Origin: CALARM01 sp036746235
GTDB lineage: Bacteria > Vulcanimicrobiota > SpSt-956 > JAKJGF01
Direction: 5' to 3'
Assembly: GCA_036746235.1 (NCBI GenBank)
Contig: DAIOEN010000014.1
Span: 1 to 64,000, forward strand
Length of the DNA: 64,000 bases
How positions within the stretch are numbered: the first letter of the stretch is position 1; each line of letters begins with the position of its first letter. The translations under genes were made by a program, and so were the position numbers. A model generated the notes under the pieces. The model was not told the DNA's origin. It did no database searches and saw only the letters and a list, made by a program, of their open reading frames with translations. Positions 1 through 9,497 of the stretch are shown here, piece after piece.

Positions 1-142
1 GATGCTAAAAAAATAGCACTATGATTACATAAGGCTTTTTAGAGGTTTTTTATTCATTTTTGACAATATTCTGTCAAATTCAGGAAGAAGATGTCAGACA
101 GATTGAAGAGGCCTGTAAAAAACTGGCCGGTATCTAATGAAG
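1..142. other. Non-coding left edge of window
   Basis: No intact gene is visible. A short open stretch on the plus strand (about 33-137) ends QIEEACKKLAGI-stop and reads like the tail of a protein, but it has no start codon and an in-frame stop lies at 30-32. It could be a decayed gene end or chance. Confidence 0.3.
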
Positions 143-184
143 TCACGCGTGACGCGTCACGCATTACGCGTCACGCGTCACGTA
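143..184 (-). repeat. Heptad array, CACGCGT type
   Basis: Six period-7 units of ACGCGTN, with one ACGCATT variant. On the minus strand this is the GTGACGC form. It runs into the 3' end of the minus-strand gene, whose stop codon TGA (178-180) is itself part of the array. Confidence 0.85.
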
Positions 185-1482
185 ACCAGTTTGTTATATA
201 AATCCCTGAGACGTAAAGAAGAAAGACTGTTTAGATTTTGCGACAGATAGCTATATTTTTTCAGTAATTCCCGGAAATTATTTTTACTTATGGCAAGAAG
301 AGTGGTTCCTTCCGAATAAATTTTTGCATTAAATTCATAGGCTCCTCCGTCTATACAGGATACTTCCCCCAGTATATCTCCCGATGAAAGAGTCATAATT
401 TCTGTTTCCCTCCCTGTAAGAGTTCTTTTATAAATCATTACCTTTCCTGATTTTATTATATAGACCTTATCTCCTTCTTCTCTTTCTCTGAATATTACAA
501 CACCTCTGTCATATTTTTCCGTGGAAATTTTATCTGCAATATCATCAAGCTGTTTAAAGGTAAGATGTTTGAAAAGGTTGCTTACATAGGCAAGATCGTA
601 ACCTTTTATGCCGCTTTTTTCTCCTTTGTAATGACTGTGCCAGGAAGGTGCGGCAGAAACCATATAAGGCTGTTTCTGAGTTAAAGATGATACAGGAGGA
701 AATTTTGTCACTTCCGGTTTTTGAACCTTTTTTTTATAGTCCTCTGTTTCCTGTATATTGAGCTTTTTCGTGGTGAAAGCGGAGGTAAGTTCGGCTGTCT
801 GGTGATTTAATTTATTTGTATTGTAAGCAGAGGTAAGACCTGTCATATCAGAAGGTTTTTTCGTAACATGAGGCGTTAAATCTCCTTCTCCTATTTCTTC
901 CAGGGATGCTTTCCTCTCTTCCATATCCTGAATCGTTTTACTTGCAGCAGAAAGCTGTCCCAGTGCGGTAGTTATATGTTTTTCTTTACTGTCCTGTAAA
1001 TAAAGCCTGAATTCGGTTACTGCAAATTTCAGATTCTGTACCGTTTTGTCAAAAAGGGTTTTATTTGAAAATTCCTCCTGCCAGTCGCTCATACTTCCGC
1101 CGACAGAACGTTTTTGAAATCTTACTATTTCCCTGTCTATTAAGATTATTACACCGTCAAGATAACTGGCAAAATCTTCCTGTGACATAAGGCCGAGCAT
1201 AAAACGCTGGGACATCTCTTTTATTTTCCTGTGATTTATATCTTCATGAAGGCCAAAGGCTTCTATTCTTTCTTCTACTTTTTGCCCCTGTCTTTCGATT
1301 TTTTTCCCCAGTGGTTTATCTCCCAGTTCCTTCAGGTTTATCTGTCCTTTTGTTGCAACAGAAAAGGAAGGAATTCCCACTCCCTGCTGTTTGCCGCCGG
1401 GAAGTCGCCCCAGTTCCTGGGCAAATATCCTTACTGCGTCTATCTGCTGTTTATGTTGTTTAAAATCATTCGTAAAATACAT
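178..1482 (-). CDS. Protein with C-terminal cyclic-nucleotide-binding-like domain
   Basis: The 434-residue protein has a long polar N-terminal region (about 1-290, partly coiled coil, no signal peptide) and a C-terminal cNMP-binding fold (about 300-425). The fold is recognised by LFKHLTFKQLDDIA, the GDKVYIIKSGKV strand pair and SSGDILGE. The phosphate-binding cassette continues as VSCIDGGAYEFNAKI, without the Arg-Ala pair that normally contacts the cyclic phosphate, so nucleotide binding is doubtful and a structural or sensory role is likelier. No helix-turn-helix follows, so it is not a CRP-type regulator. The start overlaps the end of the upstream membrane protein gene by 17 bases, indicating translational coupling. 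Its stop lies in a heptad array. The partner is unknown. Confidence 0.75.
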   Translation of the reverse strand: MYFTNDFKQHKQQIDAVRIFAQELGRLPGGKQQGVGIPSFSVATKGQINLKELGDKPLGKKIERQGQKVEERIEAFGLHEDINHRKIKEMSQRFMLGLMSQEDFASYLDGVIILIDREIVRFQKRSVGGSMSDWQEEFSNKTLFDKTVQNLKFAVTEFRLYLQDSKEKHITTALGQLSAASKTIQDMEERKASLEEIGEGDLTPHVTKKPSDMTGLTSAYNTNKLNHQTAELTSAFTTKKLNIQETEDYKKKVQKPEVTKFPPVSSLTQKQPYMVSAAPSWHSHYKGEKSGIKGYDLAYVSNLFKHLTFKQLDDIADKISTEKYDRGVVIFREREEGDKVYIIKSGKVMIYKRTLTGRETEIMTLSSGDILGEVSCIDGGAYEFNAKIYSEGTTLLAISKNNFRELLKKYSYLSQNLNSLSSLRLRDLYNKLVT

Positions 1483-3826
1483 GGTCTCTGAAATTTCCTT
1501 TCCGGAGATTTTTGACTGATTTTATGTTATCTCTTAAGAAATAGATTAACCAGAGTATAAAAACTACTCCATTTAATAAACTTATTAACAGAGATGTCTT
1601 TAAGATACCAAAAAGAGGTATAAATATTATACCTGTACATATTGAACCAAGCAATGCTCCTGTATGGTCGGCACTGTTAATTATTCCTGCTATCTTTTCG
1701 GTACCGGTTCCTCCGTATAAATCACATGTGAGGGGAAATATAAAGCCTGTAAAGAAACCGGCAGGAAGGATAAAAAATAGAAAAATATATTCGGAAAATC
1801 GTGACAGATTTATGGATAGAGGAAGGCATAATGAAAACAGGGCCAGCCCCCCCTGTGCCATAAGTATAAGTCTTTGATCCCTGGTTTTAGAAAGTATTTT
1901 ATTCATTACAAACGTTCCTGCCGAAAGACCGGCCATAAATATTGCTACGAGTAATCCGATTTCCTGATAAATATATCCGAAGATATTTTGAAAAGCAAAG
2001 ATTAATATTATTTCCATTGCCATGCCTGAAAATCCTGTTACAGTTATAGAAAGAAAAGAATTAAATTTAATTTCCGAGCTTCTATCTGTTTTCTTTACAC
2101 ATATATATAATATTCTTACAATTAAAAGAAATAATACAATGTATACTATCCAGATTATATTAATTTTACATAATTTCTGCAATATGAGACTCAGTCTCGA
2201 GCCGGAATATCTATCCCAGAGTATGAGGTTGTAGAAATAAGTAACAGGCTGTATATCAGTATTTAACGATACAGTCTGTTTTTCCATAGAATTTTTAATA
2301 AAATCTATCAGATCTTCAGGGAGTAGAATCTCAAAGTGATAGGGAGAAAAATAATCTGTTTTTATATTTCTTTCTTTATATCTCCTGGAAAGTTCCTCTC
2401 TGTCGGTTGTAATAACTCCCGGAGAATTACAGGCAAAAAGATAGTTTTTATCTCCCGGCGTTATTATTACATGAGAAAAAATTGCAGTGAGACTCTCATA
2501 TATGGAACCGGCGTAATTACCTGTATAAGTTCCTATGTAATTCTCGGAAGAACTTAATTTTGTGACAAAGACACCGCCGGGATTTAGAATTTTCTCGATT
2601 TCTTTGAAGAAATCAATCGTATAATATCTGTTTAACATAGCAGTATGAGGTTCAGGTAAATTTACTATTACTATATCATAAGACGATTTTGTATTTTTTA
2701 CAAAGTACCTTCCGTCTGAATAATATATACTTACTCTTCTGTCTTTCATTGCTCTGATTTCATCCGGTGAGATATATTTTACAACCATATCAATTATTTT
2801 AGAATCCAGTTCTATATAATCCAGTCTCTCTACAGGATATTTTAATATAATTCCAATCATACCTTCTGCACCTCCTCCTATGAGGAGGATCTTTTTCGGC
2901 TTATGGTGTTCTGACATGATAAAATGAGTTTCCAGGGAATAGCTGTATTCATCGGGGAAAGATGATGTATATTCACCGTTAATATAGAGGCTGTATTGTT
3001 CGTCTGCTCTGCCTAAAGCCAGATTTTGATACTGACTGTCCACTGTTTCTACAAGTTTTAAGTTGCTGAAACTTTCCCATCTTTTATTTACAAAATATTG
3101 ATTTATGCTGTTTGACCGTAAAAACAGAACCGCAGTCACTAAGAATATTATTAAAAAGCATATTTTGACAGTAATTTCTTTTCTGTCTATGAGAAAAATA
3201 AAACAATTAAGAGTCAGAAGAGATATATAAAGAAATATGATAGCAAAAGGATTCAGGAAATAAACAAGGATAAATGTGAAAATAATTCCTCCTGCCAGGC
3301 TTCCTATAGATTCCAGACCATAGACAGTGCCTATCTGAATAGATGAATTTTCCATGTATATACCGGATATTACCCTGCAGGCCACAGGAAATAAAAAGCC
3401 TGTCATAAAGGTAAATGGAAATATTGCACCAACAGTTCCTGTTATTATATAGAATAAAGGGATGAATTCTCCGGAAGGTACGGAAAAAATTGTTCTTAAC
3501 TGTCTTATAAAACATATATCCAGAGGAAAAATTACACACATCAGAAAAAGAGTTGAAAACAATGTTGCCGTAGAATTTTTAATTTTTCCTGCCACATAAC
3601 CTCCCGTAACTGAACCTGCAGTTATGCCGGAAAACCAGCAGGAAAATATTATACCTATAGAGAGCTCATTGCCGAAGAAAATTATCAAAAATTCCCTCAT
3701 GAACAGTATCTGTGCTGTTATGGTGCATGAGCCTGTAAGTATGATAAGTGATTTAAGTGAATATAATTTCCTCATAGTAATTTTTATTTTTCTTCCCGTC
3801 AGAACAGCTTCTCGTAGAAATGTCAT
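1466..3826 (-). CDS. Membrane-fused spermidine-synthase-like protein
   Basis: This 786-residue protein has N-terminal membrane helices (about 20-240), a soluble Rossmann methyltransferase-like domain (about 290-500) and a second helix block (about 570-775). The soluble domain carries the spermidine-synthase motifs ILLIGGGAEG, YIELDSKII and the DIVIVNLPEP segment. This matches the fused spermidine synthase/transporter-like family, where aminopropyltransferase activity is often unproven; the substrate here is unknown. Two starts are possible: ATG 3826, with AGGAG directly against it, and ATG 3775 (MRKLYSLKS), which begins nearer the first membrane helix. The predicted promoter at 3837-3864 would place transcription start near 3830 and favours 3775. 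The gene overlaps the cNMP-domain gene downstream. Confidence 0.75.
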   Translation of the reverse strand: MTFLREAVLTGRKIKITMRKLYSLKSLIILTGSCTITAQILFMREFLIIFFGNELSIGIIFSCWFSGITAGSVTGGYVAGKIKNSTATLFSTLFLMCVIFPLDICFIRQLRTIFSVPSGEFIPLFYIITGTVGAIFPFTFMTGFLFPVACRVISGIYMENSSIQIGTVYGLESIGSLAGGIIFTFILVYFLNPFAIIFLYISLLTLNCFIFLIDRKEITVKICFLIIFLVTAVLFLRSNSINQYFVNKRWESFSNLKLVETVDSQYQNLALGRADEQYSLYINGEYTSSFPDEYSYSLETHFIMSEHHKPKKILLIGGGAEGMIGIILKYPVERLDYIELDSKIIDMVVKYISPDEIRAMKDRRVSIYYSDGRYFVKNTKSSYDIVIVNLPEPHTAMLNRYYTIDFFKEIEKILNPGGVFVTKLSSSENYIGTYTGNYAGSIYESLTAIFSHVIITPGDKNYLFACNSPGVITTDREELSRRYKERNIKTDYFSPYHFEILLPEDLIDFIKNSMEKQTVSLNTDIQPVTYFYNLILWDRYSGSRLSLILQKLCKINIIWIVYIVLFLLIVRILYICVKKTDRSSEIKFNSFLSITVTGFSGMAMEIILIFAFQNIFGYIYQEIGLLVAIFMAGLSAGTFVMNKILSKTRDQRLILMAQGGLALFSLCLPLSINLSRFSEYIFLFFILPAGFFTGFIFPLTCDLYGGTGTEKIAGIINSADHTGALLGSICTGIIFIPLFGILKTSLLISLLNGVVFILWLIYFLRDNIKSVKNLRKGNFRDHVFYE

Positions 3827-3836
3827 CTCCTGTCTG

Positions 3837-3864
3837 AGTATAACATGGTTGTATGATTTTACAA
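3837..3864 (-). promoter_or_regulatory. Putative sigma70 promoter for the 3826-178 operon
   Basis: On the minus strand, TTGTAA (3864-3859) and TATACT (3842-3837) are separated by 16 bases. Transcription would start near 3830. This matches 4 and 5 of 6 consensus bases. Confidence 0.45.
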
Positions 3865-4038
3865 AATATTAATTCCTGTACCATTATCTTTTATCATTCC
3901 ATACACTATTCTGAAAAACAATTTGCAGGTTTTAACAGAAACGTAAAATTTATAGAAACTTTTTAGATAAAGGAATTTAAAAAATATCTATAGAATATAC
4001 AAAATTAAACTAAATCATCTGTAAGGGAGATATTTCTT

Positions 4039-5577
4039 ATGAAAAAACCTGATTTTAATACCATGTCAATCTTTATTATTCTTATACTGATTACCACGGT
4101 AATATCCGGATGCGGAAATGAAGATAGTACAGGTTCTTCTATTATACAGAATCCCGGCAACGGTAATATTTCTTTTTCCGTAAAATGGTCAGATATGGAT
4201 ATTTACAATACCCGGTCAGATAACCCGTCATCCCCTGACGTGAAATATATAAAACTGGATGTCTTAAATGCAACTTATAAAATTGTTCAATCACAATGGT
4301 TTACAAGAGACCGGAATGATACTGAAAGTGCAAATTTCTCTCTTTCTGCCGGTTTATATTTCCTTGATATGGAAGGCTATAAAGATGATAAACTTACTCT
4401 TGTATCCCACAGAAGGACTGCAGTAAATGTCCGGGCCGGAGAAATTTCCAGTGTCCTGGCCAGTTTAGGCATATCAATAATAAACAGGGACGGAACAATA
4501 GTTCTGGAACCACGTACTACAGGTGATGAACCGGGAGATATTATTACATTTGTAAATAATAGTGGAAACTCCTGTGTATTAAGTATAGGAAATAACAGTT
4601 ATTTTATACCTTCATATGATCCTGAAAATCCAAATGCAAATTCATTCCTATATACAATTCCAGATGCCTCCGGTATAAATTATCAGGTTTATAATGAATC
4701 CGGCGTCACACGTCTGGCAGATGGAAATATTAATATAACAGACGTGAGTGGTTTCACATCTGAAAAAGGGATATATGTAGATGTTATGAATGGAAACGAT
4801 ACCGGCGGAAACGGCACTGAGGAAAAACCTTATAAAACATTGGAATATGTTACAAGATATGTTAAACCCCCCGGTAATTCAACAATCCTTCTTGTGGCTT
4901 CTTCACAAATTACAAGATATACGCCTCTTTCTACTATTAAAATATCTAATAATTTAACAGTAAAAAAAGCTGCAAAATCAGGCATAAATGAATGTATTGT
5001 CGATTTCGGAGGGAAGAATTGTAATTTTACTTTATATGGCTGCAATGTCACTTTTTCTAATCTTACAATAACAGGTGGAGGAGACTCTGGAATTAAAGCA
5101 TACATTCAGTGTGGAGTAAATATAGATAATTGTAAAATAAGTGGGAACATGTCTGAATCTGATGGCGGAGGGATTAATATTTTCAAAGGTACTCTTAATA
5201 TGAATTATGTAACAGTAACAGGAAATACATCTACTTATGGCAAGGGCGGTGGGATCTGGATTCTGGGCAATCTCTTTATAAATTCCGTAACAATAACGGA
5301 GAACCGGGCAGAAGATGGCGGAGGAATTTATAATCACATCGGTCCTATAATGGATAAGTTTAATGGAAACAGTACAATAAGTGGAAATTCTGCAGACAGA
5401 AACGGGGGAGGAATATATATATGGGAAGGAGATCTTTATTTTAGCTCATCTGGTAAGATAGAAAATAATAAAGCAGGTTCAGGCGGCGGGATATATGTAT
5501 GCCGGAATGGTGATTGTGATATTCGGGGGAACTGGATAATAAGGGGGAATAGCCCTGATAACATATTTACAGAATAA
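4039..5577 (+). CDS. Lipoprotein with right-handed beta-helix domain
   Basis: The 512-residue protein starts with a lipoprotein signal peptide ending in the lipobox ISGC (Cys about 25), so it is probably anchored at the cell surface. The middle (about 50-245) is beta-rich and of unknown function. Residues 248 onward begin YVDVMNGNDTGGNGT, the entry of many parallel beta-helix proteins. They continue with repeated GGGI/GNxS turns (GGGINIF, KGGGIWI, DGGGIYN, NGGGIYI, SGGGIYV), as in polymorphic outer-membrane-protein-like repeats. No catalytic residues of pectate-lyase type are recognised. GGGAGA lies 10 bases before the ATG. It is monocistronic. Adhesion or a surface-structure role is an inference. 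Confidence 0.8.
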   Translation: MKKPDFNTMSIFIILILITTVISGCGNEDSTGSSIIQNPGNGNISFSVKWSDMDIYNTRSDNPSSPDVKYIKLDVLNATYKIVQSQWFTRDRNDTESANFSLSAGLYFLDMEGYKDDKLTLVSHRRTAVNVRAGEISSVLASLGISIINRDGTIVLEPRTTGDEPGDIITFVNNSGNSCVLSIGNNSYFIPSYDPENPNANSFLYTIPDASGINYQVYNESGVTRLADGNINITDVSGFTSEKGIYVDVMNGNDTGGNGTEEKPYKTLEYVTRYVKPPGNSTILLVASSQITRYTPLSTIKISNNLTVKKAAKSGINECIVDFGGKNCNFTLYGCNVTFSNLTITGGGDSGIKAYIQCGVNIDNCKISGNMSESDGGGINIFKGTLNMNYVTVTGNTSTYGKGGGIWILGNLFINSVTITENRAEDGGGIYNHIGPIMDKFNGNSTISGNSADRNGGGIYIWEGDLYFSSSGKIENNKAGSGGGIYVCRNGDCDIRGNWIIRGNSPDNIFTE

Positions 5578-5888
5578 TGATTGATATTCTGTAACCGAAA
5601 AAATCGTAACGCGTTACGGAAGGAATAAATTCTTATGTTGTGACCGGGCAATCATGGTCGTGAGTAAATAAATATTATAACCTTTCTAAATAATTTAACA
5701 AAAAATTAACAAAAAAATCTTGTTAAAAATTTAAATTCCTGATATGCTTGATTTAAATGTATAGGAATTTTCATTCCAGTTAAGATGTTATATGGTTGAT
5801 AGCTGAGAGTTGAGATTTTAAGGTTAATTTAACTCTCAACTTTAAACCCTTTTAAACAATCTGATCTTTATAGAAAGAAGGGTCTATT
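5578..5888. other. AT-rich intergenic region with remnant heptad element
   Basis: A short GTAACGC/GTTACGG pair at about 5604-5622 is followed by GGAAGGAATAAATTCTTATG and TGTGACCGGG, a decayed version of the heptad element seen at 45855. The 17-mer GTATAGGAATTTTCATT at 5759-5775 recurs exactly at 30388-30404. A weak inverted repeat (GTTGAGA/TCTCAAC, 5809-5840) precedes the next gene. Confidence 0.5.
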
Positions 5889-6737
5889 ATGGTAGAAATG
5901 ACAAGAGATTTTAATTATAATATAGCACCTCAGTCCATAAATACTGCAAGAACAATTCAGGCACTGCAAAAAACAGCAGATGGAGCCGTACCTTTACCTC
6001 TGGCATATAACAAAAATCTTACTGCCGTTAAAAACCTTTATGAAGGAAATCAGGGAGAACTTACTCCCATCACAGGAGACACCGGAAATAAGACTGCCGC
6101 TGAAATAGCAGAAGAGGTGAAAAAAGCAGAGACAGAAAGAAAAAAGGCAGAGGAAGCAAAAAGGAAAGAAGCTCTTCTTGAGGCAAAAACTGAATTTGAA
6201 TCTGACAGACAGGAATTCAGAGATCTTTCAGAAAAACTTGATGACAAATGGAGAGATGAACTGGGAGGCTCATGGGATGTGAGCGAAGGCTCAAAGGTAA
6301 AAGAGAAGGTTGCCCAGATGGAAGCAAAAAAAGAAGAAGCCCTTAAAGGTCATGATGATAAAATTGAAGAGCTGAAAGATGAAAAATCCTCTCTTGAAAC
6401 AAAACTGGAAGGTACAAAAGATGATGAAGAGAAAAATAAAATAGAGAAAAAAATAACAGATGTAGATGAAAAGATAGAAAAGGAAGAGGCGAAAAAGGCA
6501 GAAACAGAAAGACAGGAAGAGGAAAAGATAAAGGAAAAGAAAGAAAAGCTTCAGAAGCTGAAAGACAGAATTTATGAACTCCGTGAAGAATCCATAAAAT
6601 ATAAAGAAGATCTGGAACGTTCAAAAAGCTATGAAGACAGCCCTTACTGGAAGGATGACATTAAAAGAAAACAGGGAGAAATCAATCTTCAGGTAGAAGA
6701 GATTGAAAGAGAAGTTGCCGACCTGACAAGACTTTAA
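5889..6737 (+). CDS. Coiled-coil protein of unknown function
   Basis: The 282-residue protein has a short uncharged N-terminus (1-70) and then a long Lys/Glu-rich heptad-patterned region (about 70-280) predicted to be coiled coil. No signal peptide, membrane segment or enzymatic motif is visible. The start ATG 5889 is preceded by AGAAGGG. A strong terminator lies downstream at 6782-6825, so it is transcribed alone or from upstream. I do not recognise the family; the composition (K, E, D, R) makes database hits to other coiled coils uninformative. Confidence 0.65.
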   Translation: MVEMTRDFNYNIAPQSINTARTIQALQKTADGAVPLPLAYNKNLTAVKNLYEGNQGELTPITGDTGNKTAAEIAEEVKKAETERKKAEEAKRKEALLEAKTEFESDRQEFRDLSEKLDDKWRDELGGSWDVSEGSKVKEKVAQMEAKKEEALKGHDDKIEELKDEKSSLETKLEGTKDDEEKNKIEKKITDVDEKIEKEEAKKAETERQEEEKIKEKKEKLQKLKDRIYELREESIKYKEDLERSKSYEDSPYWKDDIKRKQGEINLQVEEIEREVADLTRL

Positions 6738-6740
6738 GGG

Positions 6741-6775
6741 CGTGATGCGTGATGCGTAATGCATGATACGTGATT
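6741..6775 (+). repeat. Heptad array, GTGATGC type
   Basis: Five degenerate units of GTGATGC (GTAATGC, ATGATAC variants) begin four bases after the stop codon at 6737. The GTGA strand is the coding strand, placing extra stop triplets in all frames after the gene. Confidence 0.8.
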
Positions 6776-6781
6776 GGTTAT

Positions 6782-6825
6782 AAAAAAGAGGTAATAGTTA
6801 TTAAAAGAAAACTATTACCTTTTTT
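6782..6825. terminator. Bidirectional-looking intrinsic terminator
   Basis: A perfect 10-base-pair stem, GGTAATAGTT (6790-6799) with AACTATTACC (6810-6819), is preceded by a run of A and followed by six T. It ends transcription of the coiled-coil gene. Confidence 0.85.
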
Positions 6826-6872
6826 CCTTGATAAAAACTATTTACAAAAGGTTAAGGTGATGTGATAATAAT

Positions 6873-6979
6873 AGTGAGTCGTGAGTAGTGAGTAGTGAAT
6901 GGTGAAGGAAGCCACAACCGGTAGGGGCGTTTAAATAAACGCCCATCACGCATTACGCATTACGCATCACCCATCACGA
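6873..6979. repeat. Composite element: opposed heptad arrays around a palindrome
   Basis: Left part (6873-6908) is GTGAGTC/GTGAGTA repeats. The core (6925-6944) is a palindrome with arms GGGCGTTTA and TAAACGCCC separated by AA. The right part (6944-6979) is CATCACG/CATTACG repeats and ends 4 bases before the AAGGAGG site of the PLD gene. The same architecture recurs at 9494-9612. Confidence 0.85.
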
Positions 6980-6998
6980 TGTTAAGGAGGTTTTCCAT

Positions 6999-9497
6999 AT
7001 GGATCCCATATCTACAAATATATATGGTTCAGGGAGAATAGCCGGGCCTGCTATTACCAGATTGCCGGCCAGATCGGTACAGGCAGAAGAACATATAGAA
7101 GAAAAGCCGGAAAAGAAAGTTTCTCTGTCACAGGATCAGATTATTTTAAGTGACACACCGGCAGAAAAACAGGTTGAAAAGAAAAAACGGACAAGAAATT
7201 TAAAAGGAGAAACTAAAAAAACCGAATTAAAAAAAGCGGTAAAAGAAGAAGCTTTTGAACAGATAGATGAAGATGAATCCATAGAAACATCCCTTGCAAG
7301 ATTTCAAAAAGTAAGAAGAGAACTTCAGTCAGAACCTGTTACAAAAGAAGAAGAAGGTCAGAGCAGACTTGCCCTCAGAGGACTTAAAAAAATTAAGAAA
7401 GAACTTCGTTCCGGCGGTATAAGAGACGGCCAGAATATGCAGGATGTCCGTCTTCTGACAGAACATTTTACATCGGTAAAGAACAGTTATAACAGAGATA
7501 AAAGGGAAAGACAGCTTGAAAGTATAGAAGATAAAGTGCCGGGAGGCATGTTGAACTATGTGGAGGAAAATTTCTTCATGAACGGCAACATACCTTCGAA
7601 AGATATGGTTGAAGTTGCGAAAATAAGCAGGGAACTTGAAAAAGAGAAAAGTGCTTATAAGATAGAAGGAAACAGGGTGGATACCCTTGAAAGGGAAGAA
7701 ATATGGCAGAGAAAGATGCGCCTTCTGGATAATGCAGTGGAAAATACCAGAAAGAAAGGTGACAGATGGGGAGAGGTCAATGTAGGCAATGTAGAAGTAG
7801 ATGCAGAGTATTATGAACTCGGGGAACCGAAAATGCTGGAAAAACTTAAAGATATTGCCTCTCATGGCGGTAAGGTAAGAGTCCTTATGGACAGCGGAAG
7901 GCTTGCCTATAAGAAACCCGGTGTTATGGATGCTTCCCAGATAGCATACAGAATGGAAACACTCTCCGAACTTCAGGGTGTGGCAGAGAAAAATAATATG
8001 GGTCTTGTCCTTTTCCCTACAAAAGAAGAACTGGGCAGCACGGGGAACCTGATGCACAGAAAACTTCTCAGAGTAGGAGATAAAGTTATTATAGGAGGCA
8101 TGAATGCCAATTCTTCATCGGGAGAAAATATAGATTATGCTAAAGAGATAGAAGGCCCTGCTGCCAGACGGTTGACTGAAATATATAAGAGAGATGTGGC
8201 AAATTCGGCAGGGAAGAATATTGAAGAAATATACGGAAAACAGCAGCTTGATATAATAAGAAACGGTGAGGTAGTGGACGAAAAGACGGGAGAAACAAAA
8301 AAATATGATGTAACTCTCTCTCCTTATGGTCTTATGGGGCTTCTGAAATCCTGTGTGGCTGATGAAAAAAGGGAAGAAATTTTTAATAAAGGTCTCTCTA
8401 AAGTACAGCAGATAGATAAAATGATAATAGCTCTTAAAGACAGAGGCATTGACCCTTCCGGTGTAGTAGATATACCGGCCGGTGAAGGTTCCGGCTCAGA
8501 CCTTAAAGATTATCTTCTTTCCCACGGCAGAGAAGGAGTTTCCCTTACAGATAGCGGCAGAAAACTCATGGCCGGGAGACTTGAAGAAATGATAAACAGG
8601 ACAAAGAGCGATGGAAATATGGAGAAATTGTCTGATATAAGCCCTGCAGACGGAACTCAAAAAGGACGGGACACAATAGCCATTGGAGATTTACCGGAAG
8701 AAAGACAGGCTATCATTCTTAACACTATTAATTCTGCAAAGGAATTTATTCATATGCCTGCCTTTGTACTTACAAAAGACCTTGCAGAAGCACTTGTAGC
8801 AAAAAAGAAGGAAATGGAAGCCGGAGGGAAAAAAGATTTTGATATAAAGGTTGTTATGGACCCCGGACTTTATCCTCACGGAGGTACACCGAATGAAGCA
8901 GCCTATAAAATTCTTGAAAACAATAATATACCTGTCCGATGGGCCCTTCTTGATAGGACTGCAGACCATGACAGGAAAGTCCATGCCAAGATGATGGTAA
9001 CAGATAATGCCATACTTTCGGGAAGTACCAATTTCTCAGGAAAAGGTATGAGAGACAACTGGGAAATGAGTGATGTTATGTTTGTCAATAAAGAAAACAG
9101 TGAAAGTATTGCTAAAAGAGACGATTTTGATAAAGATTTTCAGCATCTATGGGATAAGGAATCAATAGATATAAATACAAAATCTCTGGCAGAAAAGAAA
9201 TTTGCAGGCGATACGGCACCTGATGCGCATTTAAAGAAAGAGGAACACAGAGATTTCCTTCTCAGGCTCAGCATAAGGAATATAGAAAATTATGAAAAAG
9301 AAATAGGTAAAAAATTTGCCGAAGCAGCAAAAGACAGCCGTGTTCAGGCAAAGATAGAAGAACTTACATCAGGCGGTATGGATAAAGGATATGCCACACT
9401 CAAAGCCCTTGAAGAAATATATCCTTCCGATAAGCTGGATGGTATAAGGAAAAGTACAGAAGGATGGCAGAGCCTTTCCAGGATGGCCAGGCCGTGA
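6999..9497 (+). CDS. Phospholipase D-like protein with two HKD motifs
   Basis: The 832-residue protein has an N-terminal disordered, Lys/Glu-rich region (1-about 150) and two PLD catalytic halves. The first carries HRKLLRVGD at His353; the Asp of HxKx4D is shifted by one, replaced by Gly. The second carries a canonical HAKMMVTD at His662/Lys664/Asp669, followed by the SGSTNFS strand. Two HKD motifs in one chain form the usual active site for phosphodiester transfer: phospholipase, cardiolipin-synthase-like or nuclease. No signal peptide or membrane helix is seen, so it is probably cytoplasmic; lipid versus nucleic-acid substrate is undecided. A perfect AAGGAGG lies 9 bases before the ATG. The stop TGA belongs to the following heptad array. 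Confidence 0.8.
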   Translation: MDPISTNIYGSGRIAGPAITRLPARSVQAEEHIEEKPEKKVSLSQDQIILSDTPAEKQVEKKKRTRNLKGETKKTELKKAVKEEAFEQIDEDESIETSLARFQKVRRELQSEPVTKEEEGQSRLALRGLKKIKKELRSGGIRDGQNMQDVRLLTEHFTSVKNSYNRDKRERQLESIEDKVPGGMLNYVEENFFMNGNIPSKDMVEVAKISRELEKEKSAYKIEGNRVDTLEREEIWQRKMRLLDNAVENTRKKGDRWGEVNVGNVEVDAEYYELGEPKMLEKLKDIASHGGKVRVLMDSGRLAYKKPGVMDASQIAYRMETLSELQGVAEKNNMGLVLFPTKEELGSTGNLMHRKLLRVGDKVIIGGMNANSSSGENIDYAKEIEGPAARRLTEIYKRDVANSAGKNIEEIYGKQQLDIIRNGEVVDEKTGETKKYDVTLSPYGLMGLLKSCVADEKREEIFNKGLSKVQQIDKMIIALKDRGIDPSGVVDIPAGEGSGSDLKDYLLSHGREGVSLTDSGRKLMAGRLEEMINRTKSDGNMEKLSDISPADGTQKGRDTIAIGDLPEERQAIILNTINSAKEFIHMPAFVLTKDLAEALVAKKKEMEAGGKKDFDIKVVMDPGLYPHGGTPNEAAYKILENNNIPVRWALLDRTADHDRKVHAKMMVTDNAILSGSTNFSGKGMRDNWEMSDVMFVNKENSESIAKRDDFDKDFQHLWDKESIDINTKSLAEKKFAGDTAPDAHLKKEEHRDFLLRLSIRNIENYEKEIGKKFAEAAKDSRVQAKIEELTSGGMDKGYATLKALEEIYPSDKLDGIRKSTEGWQSLSRMARP

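Noticed and set aside
143..184. CRISPR array made of short repeats
   Set aside because: Units are 7 bases, contiguous and without unique spacers; no cas genes are present.
4830..5337. Minus-strand reading frames inside the beta-helix lipoprotein
   Set aside because: They are antisense shadows without ribosome sites, with composition unlike real proteins.
7329..8057. 242-codon minus-strand frame inside the PLD gene
   Set aside because: Phe/His-rich antisense shadow with no start context; the plus frame has clear HKD motifs.
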